17,497 nucleotides of DNA from Thermoplasmata archaeon (GTDB taxonomy: Archaea > Thermoplasmatota > Thermoplasmata > Thermoplasmatales > Thermoplasmataceae). The notes under the pieces were generated by a model. That model searched no databases and was not told the origin of the DNA. It was given only the letters and a program-made list of their open reading frames with translations. The translations under genes and the position numbers were made by a program. Shown here piece by piece: positions 1 to 7,922 of this stretch. The DNA lies in contig JAJZXP010000038.1 in the NCBI GenBank assembly GCA_021806345.1, positions 1-17,497 of the forward strand. The letters are read 5' to 3'. Numbering within the stretch: position 1 is the first letter of the stretch; each line of letters opens with the position of its first letter.

Positions 1-87
1 CCAATGACACAAACGAGTTTATATGATTACCCTCCCTGATTTTTTCATTCTTTCTCATCATTAGGCGAGAATCCTATGGGTATTGGT

Positions 88-199
88 GTTCAAGTTTTAC
101 ATTAGGACTTGAACATCGATTGACATACGTTATTTATTGACATGAGAATATAAAATATAAAATCTCTGGTAAATGTTCAACTCTAAGTTAGACTTGAAC
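88..199. repeat. Two related palindromic elements, 87 bp apart
   Basis: Two elements share the plan GTTCAA(G/C)T - spacer - ACTTGAAC. The first (88-114) has perfect 8-bp arms around an 11-bp spacer. The second (175-199) has 7 of 8 pairs around a 9-bp spacer. Both keep a TTAG in the spacer next to the right arm. They could be regulator-binding sites, mobile-element ends or degenerate short repeats. There are only two copies, so this is not called a CRISPR array. Confidence 0.45.
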
Positions 200-445
200 G
201 CATAGGTTTAGCTGCCATGAGTCACCGATAGAGGAATTTCAATCGTGTTTCTATTCAATTAAGTTGTCTTTGTCAGTAGTTGATCATATAGCAGCTTCTT
301 CATGAGGCCCAAAGAGGACGTTTCTTCTCTTCTTTAGTAGTTTTCAACTACAAAGGGAGGTTGTCAAAATATCCAGACGGAGCTAAAGAATCCTTATTAC
401 GAACCAGTGCTGGAGGAAGTATATGCCAAGTAGGGAATAACCTTA

Positions 446-574
446 ATGAAACCTAATGGGGACATCCCTCCAATATGTATTTCTGATCAACCTTCACGAC
501 AGATATGCCTGAAATTTACACCGTTTATCCTTGCAATAATATTGTTGGTGCTATTGTCGGATCATTTTTTATGA
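446..574 (+). CDS. Possible 42-residue ORF with hydrophobic C-terminus
   Basis: An ATG-started frame of 42 codons. It has a polar N-terminal half and an aliphatic C-terminal run (ILAIILLVLL) long enough for most of one membrane segment. The frame is also open upstream back to about 385 except for one TAG, so it may be the tail of a decayed gene. No ribosome site stands out and the product is not recognised. It could easily be chance. Confidence 0.12.
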   Translation: MKPNGDIPPICISDQPSRQICLKFTPFILAIILLVLLSDHFL

Positions 575-845
575 TGTGAACATTATAAAGCATTGTTCCA
601 TGCAATTTTATTTATAATTTTCAACTCTTCTTTCAAGTTATCCGGATCGTAAATTCTTAACAGGTGCAATGACTATATTGACTTCTTTCACCTGTTGAAC
701 AAAATTCATAAGCAACAAAGTTCCTTAATATATTAATTGAAATCGGATATTTTCACGCTGCATTAAGAGCATGCAAATGCGGTAAGGAACCCAAAAAGAC
801 CATGTTAAATTCATTACCTCTTACCAGATCTAACCATATAAAAAA

Positions 846-854
846 TGTATAAAG
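846..854 (+). promoter_or_regulatory. Candidate TATA element for the methyltransferase gene
   Basis: TGTATAAAG lies about 70 bases before the TTG start at 919. That fits an archaeal promoter giving a leader of roughly 40 bases. This transcript would not be leaderless, which agrees with the ribosome site AGGTG seen just before the TTG. Confidence 0.35.
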
Positions 855-918
855 GTAGTATTTTATTAGTTTATAACTATTCTGTAACAGGTAAAGAACA
901 ATTTTAAAAGGTGCTTCA

Positions 919-3900
919 TTGACAGATAGCGTTAAAGTAAAATACAATATGACTCCTGCAACACAAGCAGATATAGATGGTTTGAAAAATATTCTTGAAA
1001 ATGTTTATTTGACATTGAAGGGGAGATTTAATAAATTCTCAGATTTCCAGGATGTTATACTACGGTCCTCTAGTTATAATTCAGATCAGCTCGCAGAAGG
1101 ACAAAAACCGGAAGAAATGGTAAAGCAGTTCGTAATTGAACCAATAATAGAATATCTAGGATTCTCAAATATCAGCAGGGAAGGAAAGCTCCGTTCACCA
1201 TTCGGGAAGAGGTACCCAGATTATGTTATCTCTGGCCCTGATAGGGACGATATTATCCTCTACGTAGAAGCCGAAGCCGTAAACACCAATCTCTCTTCGG
1301 AAAGTAAGGGTATTGGCCAGGTTTCGCAATGGCTAATATCAAAGGCAGCAAAATCAGAATACGGAATTGGCACCGATGGTATACTGTGGATATTAGTTAA
1401 ATTTGATCCAAGTTCGAATAAGACAAAAGAAATTCTGAAGATAGACCTAAGACAGTTCTTTAAGCACATGATAAATCCAATTTCAGGGACTTCAGAAACA
1501 GAGATGAGAAACGAACTTGAGAAGTTGCTTTCTCTCCGCCCGAAGTACCTCAGGGAAATTGTTGATAACTATGTAATTCGAACTGAGATGGAAAAGGAAG
1601 AGCTCACCAAGAAATTCTATGCGGAGTACGTTAGATATGTTTTTGGCTTGGATGAAAACGGGAACCAGACAGGTGGTGCATGCCTTAAGGATTCTATTAC
1701 AACACCAGCCGAGGTAAAGAATCCACAAAGGGAATTGTTTGCGGTCATAACAATGAACAGGATACTATTTATAACATTTCTTGAAGAAAGAAACCTTGTG
1801 CCGACAAATCTTCTCACAGACCTCCTAGAGCTATACAAGAAATCACCACAGCCGAGGTCATTCTATTCTATGTACCTCAGTCCATTGTTCTACGACGTCC
1901 TCAACACCAGTGTTAGATCCAGGAAGTCGTATGTGAAATCAATACCCGAATTCCAAAATATTGCCTATCTTAACGGAGGGCTTTTCAGAAAGAATCTGGA
2001 GTTGGAAGAGCTCTACGACATAGACAACGAAGGCATCGAACTTGTCATCACAAATCTTTTGAAATATAAGATTGGCCTGAGCGGAGAAGCTAACATTCAA
2101 CCAGAAATACTTGGATATATTTTTGAGAAAACCATAAACTATATTTCCGGTGCTGGGAAGACAAATAAACAGAAAATGGAGGGAGCATACTACACCCCTG
2201 AAGATGTGGTTGATTTCATAATAGATAAGACTCTTACTGCAAGTTTGTTTGACAAAATGATCCTGGGATTGAGAAAATCTGGATGGAGCGATACCGATCT
2301 TAAAGGCTACAATTCGATGGAGGACATATTACACAACATGCCAAAGAATCCAAAGCACTCGTATCAAATGCTTCGAGCCATCGATGAGATCCATGTGCTT
2401 GATCCTGCATGCGGTTCAGGCCACTTCGTTACTATTGCAGCAAATGTGATAGCTAGGGTAAAAGCTTCAATAATGCTTGCTATGGGCGAGGTCCCAAACA
2501 TGTACGATATAAAGAGAATGGCGATCTCAAGAAATATTTTTGGTGTCGATATAAACGAGATTGCAGTTGAGATTACAAAATTAAGGCTCTGGCTATCGAT
2601 TATTTCCGAAGCTACACAGGAAGACATCAAGTCGATCGAACACATTGAGACACTTCCAAACATAGACTTCAATATTGCGGTAGGCAACTCTTTGGTTGGA
2701 CAGCTTCACGAAAAGCTATTCCTTTCCATATCTGCTATGGAGAGTGGCTTCATCAATCCTGAAGATTTAGAACAGATCAGCTCTTTGACCGAACAGTCCA
2801 AGGATAAAATTAAAAATTATTTCAGAAGCAACAAGATCGAGGATTTCTCTAGCGCCTACATGATCCTTCTCAACTCTTATCGCACGGCTTCTGGGGAAAA
2901 CGCACTTGCAATGCACAGCGTCATTATGAAAATAAAAGCATTACTGTACAATGCGATAAACCAAGCGTTTTATTCATATATTACAAGTTACAACACTTCG
3001 ACTACCAATAACGGAAGAGTATGGAATGCTATAACTTCAAGACGACCATTGCATTGGAACATAGATTACGTGAACATACTTCGTTCTGGCGGATTCGACG
3101 TGATTATTGGCAATCCACCTTACATTGAAGACCAGAATTATGATGAATCGGATCTCTCAGTGATAAAGGCAACAAAGAAAACCAACGGGCAAGTATCCCC
3201 TATATTATACAGAAGTATGGACTGCGGTAACACTCATGCATACTTTATTGAGAGATCTCTGAATTTGTTGAACGAAAGAGGGCGCTTCGGATTCATAGTA
3301 CCAATCTCGTTAATATCAACAGAAAGAATGTCCAAAATCCGTGAGGTTATTCACGATGTTTCCAGTGAAGTGGCATACTACAACTTCGATGATAGACCAG
3401 GAAAAATATTCTCCGGTATACAGCATTGTAGGTCAACCATAGTCATAACTCATAAAGGGAGTGGAGTTGATGAGGTAACTACAACCAGATACTATAGGTG
3501 GTATTCAGAGAATAGACCTGAGCTTTTTAAGAACCTAGAGACTACAAAATACACTATGAGCACAAGAAGTGAAGTGATTCCAAAGATTGGTTCCATTACA
3601 GAGTTAAAAATTCTTGAGAGAATGAAAGAACAATCTGGAGGTAAGACACTAGGTAATTATTTGGTACCCATGGGTAAAAAAGTGTGGTATCATAATTCGC
3701 CTCAGTACTGGATTCACGCACATTATGATGAATATGTTCCAAGGGTAGAATACTATAATGATTTTACAAAGGACCCAAATGACGGAAAAATAATCCTTGG
3801 CAAACCGTACGAGACTAAAGTCACTGACCATTACAAGTATGTGGAATTAAATGAAGAGAATGCGGCAGCAGTTTCTGCCATACTTAATTCATCATTATTC

Positions 3901-4263
3901 TACTGGTGGTTTGTAATAAAATCTGATGGGCGAGACCTGCTTTCGGATCATATAATCTCTTTCCCAATTAATCTGGATTTAATAGATAAGAAAACTATGA
4001 AATCTCTGAAAGAAAAAGGAATAGAGCTCATGAAAGACTATGAAACGAACAGTAACGTAAAAGTAAATATAAGAAAAGGAGGGTATGCAATTAAAATAAT
4101 GGAAATCATCCCAAAAAGATCCTATTCAAAAATAGAAGAAATAGACAAACTCGTTGCGGAGTTTTATAATTTTACAAGTGAGAAGAAGGATTTTATTGCA
4201 AAATTTGACCTTAATTTTCGTCTTGGTGAAAGTTCAACTGAATATGATTATAACAGTGAATAA
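919..4263 (+). CDS. Type IIG-like restriction/adenine methyltransferase fusion (Eco57I-type)
   Basis: Predicted to methylate adenine in a specific DNA site and possibly to cut unmethylated DNA. In order: an N-terminal restriction-fold region with PD at 100-101 and EAE at 117-119, followed by a Q/W/TDG..W pattern typical of these nuclease domains; a helical connector (~200-420); the gamma-type N6-adenine methyltransferase with SAM motif I DPACGSGHF (495-503), an acidic VDINE motif just after it, and catalytic NPPY (732-735); then a C-terminal TaqI-like target-recognition region (~930-1060) containing a run of aromatic residues (LFYWWF). The 1114-residue length is normal for this class. The TTG start is preceded by AGGTG with a 6-base gap; the first internal ATG is codon 11. 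The nuclease motif ends in E where most relatives have K, so cleavage activity is uncertain. A BREX PglX-type methylase is the main alternative, but no other BREX gene is present and the nuclease-like N-terminus argues against it. Confidence 0.88.
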   Translation: MTDSVKVKYNMTPATQADIDGLKNILENVYLTLKGRFNKFSDFQDVILRSSSYNSDQLAEGQKPEEMVKQFVIEPIIEYLGFSNISREGKLRSPFGKRYPDYVISGPDRDDIILYVEAEAVNTNLSSESKGIGQVSQWLISKAAKSEYGIGTDGILWILVKFDPSSNKTKEILKIDLRQFFKHMINPISGTSETEMRNELEKLLSLRPKYLREIVDNYVIRTEMEKEELTKKFYAEYVRYVFGLDENGNQTGGACLKDSITTPAEVKNPQRELFAVITMNRILFITFLEERNLVPTNLLTDLLELYKKSPQPRSFYSMYLSPLFYDVLNTSVRSRKSYVKSIPEFQNIAYLNGGLFRKNLELEELYDIDNEGIELVITNLLKYKIGLSGEANIQPEILGYIFEKTINYISGAGKTNKQKMEGAYYTPEDVVDFIIDKTLTASLFDKMILGLRKSGWSDTDLKGYNSMEDILHNMPKNPKHSYQMLRAIDEIHVLDPACGSGHFVTIAANVIARVKASIMLAMGEVPNMYDIKRMAISRNIFGVDINEIAVEITKLRLWLSIISEATQEDIKSIEHIETLPNIDFNIAVGNSLVGQLHEKLFLSISAMESGFINPEDLEQISSLTEQSKDKIKNYFRSNKIEDFSSAYMILLNSYRTASGENALAMHSVIMKIKALLYNAINQAFYSYITSYNTSTTNNGRVWNAITSRRPLHWNIDYVNILRSGGFDVIIGNPPYIEDQNYDESDLSVIKATKKTNGQVSPILYRSMDCGNTHAYFIERSLNLLNERGRFGFIVPISLISTERMSKIREVIHDVSSEVAYYNFDDRPGKIFSGIQHCRSTIVITHKGSGVDEVTTTRYYRWYSENRPELFKNLETTKYTMSTRSEVIPKIGSITELKILERMKEQSGGKTLGNYLVPMGKKVWYHNSPQYWIHAHYDEYVPRVEYYNDFTKDPNDGKIILGKPYETKVTDHYKYVELNEENAAAVSAILNSSLFYWWFVIKSDGRDLLSDHIISFPINLDLIDKKTMKSLKEKGIELMKDYETNSNVKVNIRKGGYAIKIMEIIPKRSYSKIEEIDKLVAEFYNFTSEKKDFIAKFDLNFRLGESSTEYDYNSE

Positions 4264-4646
4264 TATTTTATAAATATACTTGGAGGTTGTCTAAATAACT
4301 TAATATCTATCCCAGTAAGATATCCCAATCGTCCTAAATTTTGCTTACAGAATTGACCAAATATACAAAGAGAAACGTGTATTAATAGAGCTCCTTCTCT
4401 CATATATTTTTATATTTTAGCTGTAGGAAATTATATATAGATTTCAATCTGACAGAAGTTCCTACAAGGCATTCATCATAGAGAACCACGTTGCTAAAAG
4501 ACGCTGCCAAGAAGCTAAATGCATCTGGATTGGATCACATTGGATTTTATGGTGTGAAAGGAGAAATTGTTGTGAGGAAGATTGAATGATTTCAAATGAT
4601 ACTGCGAGTTCGAAACCTTTTATTATAAAACATAGCTATTCAAGAC
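4264..4646. other. Intergenic stretch with a short gene-end remnant
   Basis: About 380 AT-rich bases between the methyltransferase and the small PD-(D/E)XK-like gene. The only protein-like signal is a 32-codon frame at 4491-4589, described separately. No transcription terminator or RNA gene was recognised. A TTTATTATAAAACATAG stretch just before 4647 could supply a TATA element for the next gene. Confidence 0.4.
4491..4589 (+). pseudogene. Probable 3' remnant of an unknown gene (32 codons)
   Basis: The frame from TTG 4491 to TGA 4589 has a composition unlike random AT-rich sequence: a lysine-rich helix, then GFYGVKGEIVVRKIE, which looks like a beta hairpin closing a folded domain. The frame continues upstream only to a TAG near 4479. 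I read it as the surviving C-terminal end of a lost gene. A very short real gene is possible. Family not recognised. Confidence 0.25.
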
Positions 4647-5123
4647 ATGAAAAAGTTGAATTTCAAGAATAAGCAAAGAACAGGAAATGTAGGGCTTTTC
4701 TATATTGGATATAAACTTTCGCGGCTTGGATGGAATGTTCTTCCGACTATTAAAAACGCCAAGGCAATCGATATTATGGCTTATAATGAAAATGGTGATA
4801 AGATATCCATTCAATGCAAAGGTTTTACAAACACGGAGAGCGTGGGACGATTTAAAGAAAAGGATGAAATAATTGCTGACTATTTTATAATATCCACGGA
4901 TGTATATCGGAAACCTGTGACATACATCTTAACGAAAGATGACGTACTTAGAAACCTGACAAAAAACAAGAATGGTTATTGGTTGGAGAAAAGCAGGAAA
5001 AAGGATGATAACTTCTATATGAAAGGTGAGTTTTGTGAAAGATGGGATAAAATAGGTTATGGATATCTTGACAAAAATGAACGTGATCAAATAATTAGAA
5101 TCGATAAGGAATCAATGCAGTAG
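4647..5123 (+). CDS. Small PD-(D/E)XK-like nuclease-fold protein
   Basis: A 158-residue protein whose first 60 residues follow the restriction-endonuclease-like plan: an N-terminal helix with GNVG (13-16), a helix ending in LGWNVLPT (27-34), then the catalytic-type strand pair AIDIMA (D42) and ISIQCKG (Q56, K58). D-x13-QxK is a known variant of PD-(D/E)XK, with Gln in place of the acidic residue. A lysine/aspartate-rich tail (~110-158) could bind DNA. Family knowledge suggests nucleic-acid cleavage or binding; the exact role is unknown. It starts at ATG 4647 with only a weak ribosome site and lies between the methyltransferase gene and a GmrSD remnant. It is probably a separate small nuclease rather than a subunit of the large fusion enzyme. 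Confidence 0.65.
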   Translation: MKKLNFKNKQRTGNVGLFYIGYKLSRLGWNVLPTIKNAKAIDIMAYNENGDKISIQCKGFTNTESVGRFKEKDEIIADYFIISTDVYRKPVTYILTKDDVLRNLTKNKNGYWLEKSRKKDDNFYMKGEFCERWDKIGYGYLDKNERDQIIRIDKESMQ

Positions 5124-5252
5124 CGGAGAAACTTCTCTTTTCTAAAAAATCTTCTACCAAAATGAGAAAACTATGTTTCACGACAGTAAGGGTTAAGCAA
5201 ATCATTCGATGTTGAAAATATAATTGATAAATTAGAAGGAGGAAATAAGACT
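5124..5252 (+). pseudogene. Decayed coding sequence upstream of the GmrSD HNH fragment
   Basis: The frame of the downstream HNH fragment can be read backwards without a stop to 5190, giving LSKSFDVENIIDKLEGGNK, which resembles the stretch that precedes the HNH region in DUF262/DUF1524 (GmrSD) enzymes. It is then interrupted by TAA at 5187-5189, and a second in-frame stop (TGA) lies at about 5163-5165. The residues before that stop (RRNFSFLKNLLPK) still look protein-like. This suggests the gene was once longer and has lost its N-terminal DUF262 part by mutation and deletion. Confidence 0.45.
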
Positions 5253-5705
5253 TTGATTTTCCAGAAAGAAGACATAGATAAGATGCTGGAATTCGAATAT
5301 GATGACGCACAAACGTTTTCAGTGTTATCCCTCCTATATCCAAACCTAGATTATAGAAATAAGTTTCATAAGGATCATATTTTTCCACAAAAGTTCTTCA
5401 GTAATAGGGAATTAAATAAAAGATCCATTCCAAGAGAAGACTGGGATACTTATATTGAAAGTCAAGACTATATTGGAAATCTGCAACTCTTAGAAGGTAT
5501 ACAGAACGAAGAGAAATCAGCTCAAGAGTTTGATAAATGGATACTTCTAAACTATCCAGAAGAGGCTGCTAGAAATAAGTATAAATTAAGCAACTACATT
5601 CCATCAAACATTGACCTTCAGTTTCCAAACTATCTTAATTTTATTGATAAAAGACAAGAACTCATAAGGTCTAAACTGATGGAATTATTTGGTGTTCAAA
5701 AATAA
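5253..5705 (+). CDS. C-terminal DUF1524 HNH domain of a GmrSD-type restriction protein (fragment)
   Basis: GmrSD-type Type IV enzymes pair a DUF262 NTP-dependent domain with a DUF1524 HNH nuclease and attack modified DNA. Only the nuclease end is left here: FHKDHIFPQ (38-46) is the DHIFP signature of DUF1524, followed by NLQLL (76-80), N85 and K88, the usual Asn/Lys positions closing the HNH site. At 150 residues it is far shorter than the ~550-700 of complete proteins. TTG 5253 has an excellent ribosome site (AAGGAGGA, 5236-5243), so the fragment may be translated as it stands. However, that site lies inside what reads as former coding sequence, so the match could be chance. The DNA upstream is decayed (separate entry). 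Whether the HNH piece has any activity alone is unknown. Confidence 0.6.
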   Translation: MIFQKEDIDKMLEFEYDDAQTFSVLSLLYPNLDYRNKFHKDHIFPQKFFSNRELNKRSIPREDWDTYIESQDYIGNLQLLEGIQNEEKSAQEFDKWILLNYPEEAARNKYKLSNYIPSNIDLQFPNYLNFIDKRQELIRSKLMELFGVQK

Positions 5706-5785
5706 AACCACAATAAAGTTGGTAGTTTGAGTAGCTCCTTATCCTAAGAAATATGGAGGATTATTCGAAGCGTTATATAGGCTAA

Positions 5786-6301
5786 ATGATATACGCACGT
5801 AGGATGAACATTAACTTTATCTATCCGTACTTTTTAATTGTATCAATACTAGCCGCAATTTCAGCAATTATATTGAATAGTTTAAGATCGGCAGAAACAA
5901 CGGAAAAATCTCATTTTTTTCCATATAGCGTAAGGAAATTATTTATTGAGGATCTAAAGAAATCCTCAAATGTGGCTTATGACTTATTTGAAAGAAGACT
6001 ATCGAAGAATAAAAAAACGGATGGGGCAGTAATAGCTTTAATTGGTATCGTCTTGTTAGCCTTGATAATATTAGGGGCAATACTCGTGCCGTATAGGTCT
6101 TTTAACCTTAGAATTTTTGCATATAATTCCACTTTCAATTATTATTTCTTTGAATATGTCATTATCGACTACATTGTAATATTCTTTCTTTTGATGATTC
6201 CATTAAAATTTGAAATAAAAATTGATAACTTGATGTTAACGCGTCTTGAAGGGCTCACAAAAAAAAGGAGGGAAAAACAGGAGATTGGGAATTTAGCATG
6301 A
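5786..6301 (+). CDS. Small membrane protein, first gene of a coupled pair
   Basis: A 171-residue protein with three hydrophobic segments (about 12-32, 80-102, 122-141). They are separated by a ~45-residue basic polar loop (33-79) and a short link, and end in a basic tail. Family not recognised. The start ATG 5786 has no clear ribosome site; the second Met (codon 7, 5804) is an alternative. The stop overlaps the start of the next gene by four bases (ATGA at 6298-6301), so the two are almost certainly co-translated and probably act together in the membrane. Small multi-span proteins of this kind in defence islands are often effectors or anchors, but nothing in the sequence shows that here. Confidence 0.6.
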   Translation: MIYARRMNINFIYPYFLIVSILAAISAIILNSLRSAETTEKSHFFPYSVRKLFIEDLKKSSNVAYDLFERRLSKNKKTDGAVIALIGIVLLALIILGAILVPYRSFNLRIFAYNSTFNYYFFEYVIIDYIVIFFLLMIPLKFEIKIDNLMLTRLEGLTKKRREKQEIGNLA

Positions 6302-6822
6302 ATAAAAACGAACGAAAATTGATACGCCTATACCATTACATTAAGTACTTTAGTTTTGTTTCAATATTCACTATAATCGGCTTATTTGTTCAAACTATTG
6401 AGGTTGAAAGCACATCATATTTCTATTATCAGACAAACCTCGCAATTACCCTAATCCCATTTATAATATTTGCTATATTGGTGTCTATAATATTCTTTTT
6501 TGGTCGAATTAGGCTCTCTGAATTGTACTATCAGGAAAGTATTTTTCTAAAAGGGTTGGTTCATTTGCCTGCAAGTCATAGAAGGTTGCTTCTTAAAACT
6601 TCGAATGGTGGGCTGTTTTCAGATAGGCCACAAATTTGCTACTTGGAGGAAATCGGGAGTAAACTCAAAATCAACTACAAATGGAAGGGCGAATTGTTTG
6701 TCTCATACGTTAAATGGAAAAATGTTGCCGCTTTTGGGCTTCCGAATGTTAAACAGAAAGAAGCTTTTCAAAAGGTGCTTAATGAAGAAAGGATTGATTC
6801 GGATTACAAATTCGATAATTGA
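6298..6822 (+). CDS. Membrane protein with C-terminal soluble domain, second gene of a coupled pair
   Basis: A 174-residue protein with two hydrophobic segments (about 16-34 and 48-69) followed by a ~100-residue polar domain predicted to face the cytoplasm. The last part (LKINYKWKGELFVSYVKWKNVAAFGLP) alternates aromatic and polar residues as beta strands do. The order, paired membrane helices followed by a small strand-rich domain, recalls membrane-anchored PH-like proteins, but I cannot assign a family. It begins inside the stop of the preceding gene (ATGA overlap), so expression of the two is coupled. No terminator is evident after 6822. Confidence 0.6.
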   Translation: MNKNERKLIRLYHYIKYFSFVSIFTIIGLFVQTIEVESTSYFYYQTNLAITLIPFIIFAILVSIIFFFGRIRLSELYYQESIFLKGLVHLPASHRRLLLKTSNGGLFSDRPQICYLEEIGSKLKINYKWKGELFVSYVKWKNVAAFGLPNVKQKEAFQKVLNEERIDSDYKFDN

Positions 6823-7378
6823 ATAGAAGATGACTCTCCGTTTGATTACTTTAAGTTTTTGAAACATATTCAATACAGAGGAATAACAGTAGGAACCTCT
6901 TTCATAGAATAACTAATGTACCTTTCTGGTGCGTTCTTAGTCAAAATAAGGTGATGTAGGCCATCTTAACGTAAAATCCTCCTCGTTAAAGGTTGATGGA
7001 AATTTTGGTAGATGTTCTTAGGAGAATAATAGGATCAGATGGCATGATCATGTACTTGTCTTTATCCAGCTATTATTATACCCCAAGAATTGATCGACGG
7101 GTATAAAAAGAGACCTTCAGAATTCCTAACATGTATGTACCATTTAATTAATTGCAGACATAGTATTTCACGGCTTTCTCAAAAAAAGTAAACCGTATAT
7201 AACGGGCCGGTGGTACTTATTAACGGAGTTTTAATAGTATCTATATCTCGTGAAGCCACAAATTCGGTTCCCCGCGCGTCAATATACACTATGCCTCATG
7301 TGAAAAAAACTGCTAATTGTCTCGAAATAAAACAATGATGCAACGTTTTATGATTAAACATCGTGAAACGATAAAATT
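6823..7378. other. Gene-poor stretch between the membrane pair and the repeat remnant
   Basis: About 550 bases with no intact gene. The one protein-like signal is a short minus-strand frame at 7179-7295. The GC-richer patch around 7200-7280 belongs to that frame and does not fold as a tRNA by eye. Confidence 0.4.
7179..7295 (-). pseudogene. Probable 3' gene remnant
   Basis: Thirty-eight codons ending at TGA 7179-7181 read GIVYIDARGTEF, then VASRDIDTIKTPLIS and a hydrophobic end. This is locally richer in GC than its surroundings and has the balanced composition of a folded protein. The frame is closed upstream by TGA at about 7296-7298. A GTG at 7289 could act as a start, but 36 residues is very short. 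I read it as the tail of a lost gene; the family is not recognised. Confidence 0.22.
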
Positions 7379-7850
7379 TTCAAACGAGTGCAATGATGAA
7401 TTTTATTTCTTTATTTTCGAATACGCTGTGTTTATAGGATAAATTATACCTCTCTCCGTTCTTTCTTTCAAATTTGAATTGTTCAAATCCACTTTATCCA
7501 CGGTTTCAAGGACAGAATCAACTAATTGAGGCCAGATCATAGTTATCATTTTCAAACCAGGACAAAACGGGTATTAGTTCTTCATTTTTGAATTTAGATC
7601 CTTCAAAGGTATAATTTTGCATCCCACTACCCTTTCTTTCAAATTTGAATCGTTCTGCTCTATTTTATTGCGGTCTCACAAAAAAAGAATCCACGATTGC
7701 GATCAAGATCATAGTTGCCACTTTCAAAGAACAATAAAATGAGTTTATTTCTTTATTTTTGAATTCGTTGTGTTCTAGGATAAATTATATCTCGTGTTGT
7801 CCATTCTTTCAAGTTTAAGCGCTTTAGGTTCATTCTAACGTGGTTTCAGG
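7379..7850. repeat. Imperfect tandem repeat, three units of ~170 bp
   Basis: Besides the core described for the coding remnant, unit pairs share other blocks: ATTTCTTTATTTT.GAAT.CG.TGTGTT followed by AGGATAAATTATA occurs near 7404-7450 and 7746-7790, and GATCATAGTT..CA.TTTCAAA occurs near 7537-7557 and 7708-7728. The divergence between units is substantial, so the duplication is old. Confidence 0.55.
7380..7850 (-). pseudogene. Decayed gene of three tandem ~57-codon repeats
   Basis: Three copies of a ~170-bp unit lie in tandem. A shared core (TTTCAAATTTGAA in two copies, TTTCAAGTTTAAG in the third) starts at 7466, 7637 and 7807, so the spacings are 171 and 170 bases, close to 57 codons. Read on the minus strand, each unit encodes a variant of (F/L)K(F/L)ER..G..Y.L, then F(K/E)N.E(L/I), and two keep FE..NYDL. 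The middle unit is open for 48 codons (7664-7521) and stops at TGA 7518-7520. The flanking units contain stops and need a frameshift to continue. The spacing and conserved residues indicate a former repeat protein, now a pseudogene. The family is not recognised. Confidence 0.5.
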
Positions 7851-7922
7851 GAAAGAAAGAGGATATCGGTCGCTCTATGGAGATTAGCAAACAATTCCGT
7901 TCTAATAAGCCAAGAAAGATCT

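Larger units (their letters stand above)
1..918. other. Gene-poor left flank
   Basis: No convincing gene is visible in this 0.9 kb. The frames on both strands are short and frequently stopped. The only structured items are two related palindromic elements (88-114 and 175-199), a weak 6-bp hairpin (337-351), one very short candidate ORF with a hydrophobic end (446-574), and a TATA-like stretch (846-854) ahead of the methyltransferase gene. It may be decayed accessory DNA. Confidence 0.5.

Noticed and set aside
88..199. The two palindromic elements were considered as a short CRISPR array.
   Set aside because: There are only two imperfect copies, the spacing is too large for a normal spacer, and no cas-like gene is present.
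337..351. The hairpin GTAGTT-TTC-AACTAC was considered as a terminator.
   Set aside because: The stem is only six base pairs, there is no following T-run, and no gene ends nearby.
2364..2687. A 107-codon minus-strand frame opposite the methyltransferase motif I region.
   Set aside because: It lies entirely antisense to the conserved catalytic domain and has no ribosome site, promoter or recognisable motif.
356..4297. GGAGGTTGTC occurs both left of the methyltransferase gene (356-365) and right of it (4281-4290), as if it were a flanking direct repeat.
   Set aside because: A 10-base exact match is expected many times by chance in 17 kb, and the similarity decays within a few bases on both sides.
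6605..6826. A 73-codon plus-strand frame inside the second membrane-protein gene.
   Set aside because: It is a shadow of the well-supported coupled gene at 6298-6822.
7198..7280. A GC-richer patch with GGGCCGGTGGT and GGTTCC was considered as a tRNA.
   Set aside because: The acceptor, D-arm and T-arm could not be paired, and the minus strand reads as a protein-like frame instead.
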